Positions 4,032 through 6,231 of a DNA stretch of 6,231 bases are shown here, one piece after another. The stretch spans positions 1 to 6,231 of the forward strand of contig LJCR01000146.1 in NCBI GenBank assembly GCA_001399705.1, in the 5' to 3' direction. The first letter of the stretch is position 1. Each line of letters opens with the position of its first letter. Both the position numbers and the translations under genes were made by a program. The notes beneath the pieces were generated by a model. That model did no database searches and was not told the DNA's origin. It saw only the letters and a list, made by a program, of their open reading frames with translations. The DNA is from Kouleothrix aurantiaca. Lineage in GTDB: Bacteria > Chloroflexota > Chloroflexia > Chloroflexales > Roseiflexaceae.

Positions 4032-6128
4032 ATGCAGTCAGATAGCCCGGCACAGCTGCACCCTTCCACAGGATACATTCCGCAGATCGATAGCTTGCGC
4101 GCAATTGCAGTGCTTGCGGTGATCCTGTATCAGCTTGACCCTTCGCTTCTGCCCGGTGGCTTTTCCGGGGTGGACGTGTTCTTTGTTATTTCGGGCTATG
4201 TGGTGAGCCGCTCGCTGGCCGCCGATGGCGCGGCATCGTTTCGGCAATTCCTTGCTGGTTTTTATGCGCGGCGTATTGTGCGCATCGTGCCGCCGCTGCT
4301 GGCCTGCCTGCTTGCCACAAGTGTCGCTGCCACCATGCTTATCCCACGCTCCTGGCCCAGCAGCACAAGCCAGGATACCGCCAAGTATGCGTTTATTGGC
4401 ATGAGCAACATTGCGCTGATCTGGTCGTCGGATGATTACTTCTCGCCACGCGCAGAGAATAACGCATTCACGCACACATGGTCGCTGGGCGTGGAAGAGC
4501 AATTCTATCTCATCTTCCCCTTGTTGTTTTTCATCTGGATGCGCTGGCGGCGGCGCCCGGGTGCTCAGGGGATCGCTGCGAATGCGCTGCTGGCGCTGCT
4601 GTTCGCGCTGTCGCTGGCATATGCATGGTATGCGAGTTCTGCGGCTCCAACCCGGGCATTTTATCTTCTGCCAAGCCGTTTCTGGGAGCTGGCATGTGGC
4701 GCGCTGCTCTTCCAGCTGCAGAGCAGGAAAGATCCACTGTTCCAATCCAGCACTGCCGCGCTTGGCGCGGGCTACCTTGGGCTGGCCTTGCTTGCCAGCT
4801 CGTTGTGGCTTTCTGCCGAGCAGTCGTTTCCCTTCCCGGGCGGGCTGCTGGCCGTTGGTGGAACTGCCCTGAGCATTGCGGGCGTGCAGGCACCACAGGC
4901 AAACCATTCGCTGGCGGTGCGCATGCTTGGGAGCCGAATTCTGGTTTGGATCGGCAAGCTTTCGTACTCGCTCTACTTATGGCATTGGCCGGTCATTGTG
5001 CTGCTCAAGTGGACAACCGGCCTTGAAACGCCGCTGCAGATGGTTTTGGCGCTGGTGCTCACAGGCCTGCTTGGCGCGCTATCGTTCTTCCTGCTTGAAA
5101 ACCCGATCCGGCATAGCCGCCTTGTGCGCACACAGCCGCGCTGGCGCGTGATCGCTGCGGGTCTTGCCAGTGTGTTGCTCGCCTATGTTGCTACAACGAA
5201 TATATTTGCACATCAAAGCCAGATCAGCCTGAGCGTAACGCGGGATGCGCGAACATGGAATGCGTACGCCTGGCCAAACCAGGCGACTCAGGCACGCGCA
5301 CAGTGTAAAACAAAAGCCAGTTTTACCGAACCAAATGGTGGCAGGGTCACGATCTACGAGCCGATCAACTGCAAGCCGCAGCTCACGCAGCCGCGCCAGC
5401 TCTTCGTTATTGGCGACTCGCATGCCGGCGCGTATATGACGATGTTTTATACGCTGGCCGAAGAAAATGCGTTTACCGTAAAAACATATAGCCGGGGCGG
5501 CTGCAGTGCGGCCAGCCTTATGAGTTCGCTGAACGAGCAGGAGGCTGAGTGCAATCGGTTTATAAAGGCGGCGCTTCAGGATACGCAACAGCGCGCTCGG
5601 GCGGGCGATCTTGTGCTGCTCGTAGCACTTAATCTTCCTCGGCTGGTCGATAAGGCAACAGTGTACGACGAGCAGGTGCTGCTGGCTGCGCAGGAAAGCG
5701 ATGCATCCCGGGCAGCGCGGGCCACGGCGCTTGCGGAAGCGGATGCGGTGCTCAGCACATTCGAGCAGCAGGGCCTGCGCGTGATCATGGAAGCGCCCAA
5801 GCCGGTGTTCAAGGCGCCTGCATTTCGCTGCTTCGACTGGTTCAACCGCAACAACCCGATCTGCGCTGGCGGGCTTGCCATGAGTCGCGATTACCTGCTG
5901 AAGTACCGCCAGCCAATCATGCGCTCACTCGACACCTTATCGGCAAAACATCCGAAGCTGATCGTCTGGGATCCATTTCCCATCCTTTGCCCCGCTGATC
6001 CGTGCGGCGCTGCCGATCAGGCCGGGCCACTGTTTTACGATGGCGATCACCTGAGCGCGCATGGCGATCGCGTACTGTATCCTTCGTTTCGCGATCTGCT
6101 CAGGCAGTTGTGGGCTGCCCAGGCGTAG
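4032..6128 (+). CDS. OafA-type surface glycan O-acyltransferase: acyltransferase-3 membrane domain fused to SGNH domain
   Basis: This 698-residue inner-membrane protein probably O-acetylates a cell-surface polysaccharide. Residues 15-365 form the acyltransferase-3 domain with about ten spans: YIPQIDSLRAIAVLAV, GVDVFFVISGY (46-56), RRIVR (80-84, including R81-x-x-R84), HTWSLGVEEQFY (148-159), LSYSLYLWHWP (310-320) and a LLENPIR terminus. A further span (about 373-395) leads to the C-terminal SGNH esterase-like domain, with GDSH (461-464, S463), a glycine block RGGC (488-491), a possible Asn block at N534 and the D670-x-x-H673 dyad. That domain has eight Cys, suggesting disulfides outside the cytoplasm. 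The start is supported by GAGG 5 nt upstream. Oddly, the first-span R-X10-H motif reads R23-X10-Q34. The acceptor glycan is unknown, and no polysaccharide genes are in view. Confidence 0.93.
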   Translation: MQSDSPAQLHPSTGYIPQIDSLRAIAVLAVILYQLDPSLLPGGFSGVDVFFVISGYVVSRSLAADGAASFRQFLAGFYARRIVRIVPPLLACLLATSVAATMLIPRSWPSSTSQDTAKYAFIGMSNIALIWSSDDYFSPRAENNAFTHTWSLGVEEQFYLIFPLLFFIWMRWRRRPGAQGIAANALLALLFALSLAYAWYASSAAPTRAFYLLPSRFWELACGALLFQLQSRKDPLFQSSTAALGAGYLGLALLASSLWLSAEQSFPFPGGLLAVGGTALSIAGVQAPQANHSLAVRMLGSRILVWIGKLSYSLYLWHWPVIVLLKWTTGLETPLQMVLALVLTGLLGALSFFLLENPIRHSRLVRTQPRWRVIAAGLASVLLAYVATTNIFAHQSQISLSVTRDARTWNAYAWPNQATQARAQCKTKASFTEPNGGRVTIYEPINCKPQLTQPRQLFVIGDSHAGAYMTMFYTLAEENAFTVKTYSRGGCSAASLMSSLNEQEAECNRFIKAALQDTQQRARAGDLVLLVALNLPRLVDKATVYDEQVLLAAQESDASRAARATALAEADAVLSTFEQQGLRVIMEAPKPVFKAPAFRCFDWFNRNNPICAGGLAMSRDYLLKYRQPIMRSLDTLSAKHPKLIVWDPFPILCPADPCGAADQAGPLFYDGDHLSAHGDRVLYPSFRDLLRQLWAAQA

Positions 6129-6185
6129 CCTGGTGTCGCGTTCAATCTGCGCTCGGTTCAGAATGGCAGATATGAGTGCCAGACG

Positions 6186-6229
6186 CACAGACAGGGCGAA
6201 ACGTTTACGAGCGTTTCGCCCTGTCTGTG
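6186..6229 (+). terminator. Perfect 18-bp stem-loop, probable terminator of the acyltransferase gene
   Basis: Bases 6186-6203 and 6212-6229 are exact reverse complements over 18 bp around the 8-base loop TTTACGAG. The structure starts 57 bp after the stop codon, as expected for an intrinsic terminator. The window ends two bases later, so the required T-run cannot be seen. A bidirectional terminator or the end of a small mobile repeat are alternatives. Confidence 0.6.
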
Positions 6230-6231
6230 GC

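Noticed and set aside
3110..4078. In-frame N-terminal extension of the membrane protein back to 4078
   Set aside because: It overlaps the acetyltransferase on the same strand in another frame and has low-complexity Arg/Ala composition. A good GGAG site marks the Met at 3109.
4038..4907. Minus-strand open frame of 289 codons inside the acyltransferase
   Set aside because: Shadow of the acyltransferase-3 domain, whose motifs are unmistakable on the + strand.

Overview
The window is GC-rich bacterial DNA carrying five protein-coding genes and no RNA genes, CRISPR array or recognisable transposase. The host cannot be fixed from sequence alone. The GC-rich codon choice, good Shine-Dalgarno sites, and AT-richer intergenic DNA built of degenerate 8-9 base words (AGCACAGAG/CTCTGTGCT, TTGGTGTTC, CCCTAAACCC types) remind me of Chloroflexota and some other free-living, large-genome environmental bacteria. 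That placement is an inference.

Layout. Positions 3-986 and 1155-2126 encode two paralogous aldo/keto reductases on the + strand, each with the full Asp-Tyr-Lys-His catalytic tetrad. The 168 bp between them holds a G-quadruplex-type tract just after the first stop and an imperfect hairpin ending directly before the second gene's ribosome binding site. Positions 2127-2404 form a gene-free convergent spacer with inverted 9-mer arrays, an 8-mer tandem and a telomere-like C-rich tract. On the minus strand, a RimJ/RimL-type GNAT acetyltransferase (3768 down to 3181) is followed after 71 bp by an unrecognised multi-pass membrane protein (3109 down to 2405), probably in one transcript. A 263 bp divergent spacer with a good extended -10 promoter leads into a 698-residue OafA-type acyltransferase with a C-terminal SGNH domain (4032-6128). 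A perfect 18 bp stem-loop follows at the window end.

The genes do not form an obvious single pathway. The reductases are probably general NADPH-dependent carbonyl reductases. The GNAT enzyme probably N-acetylates a protein or small amine. The large acyltransferase probably O-acylates a cell-surface glycan. I see no convincing undescribed multi-gene system. The best leads are a Gln in place of the normally conserved His in the acyltransferase R-X10-H motif, and the structured 3' regions: G-quadruplex-capable tracts on the sense strand 15-16 nt after two different stop codons, each preceded by a near-identical GCGG/CCGC word.
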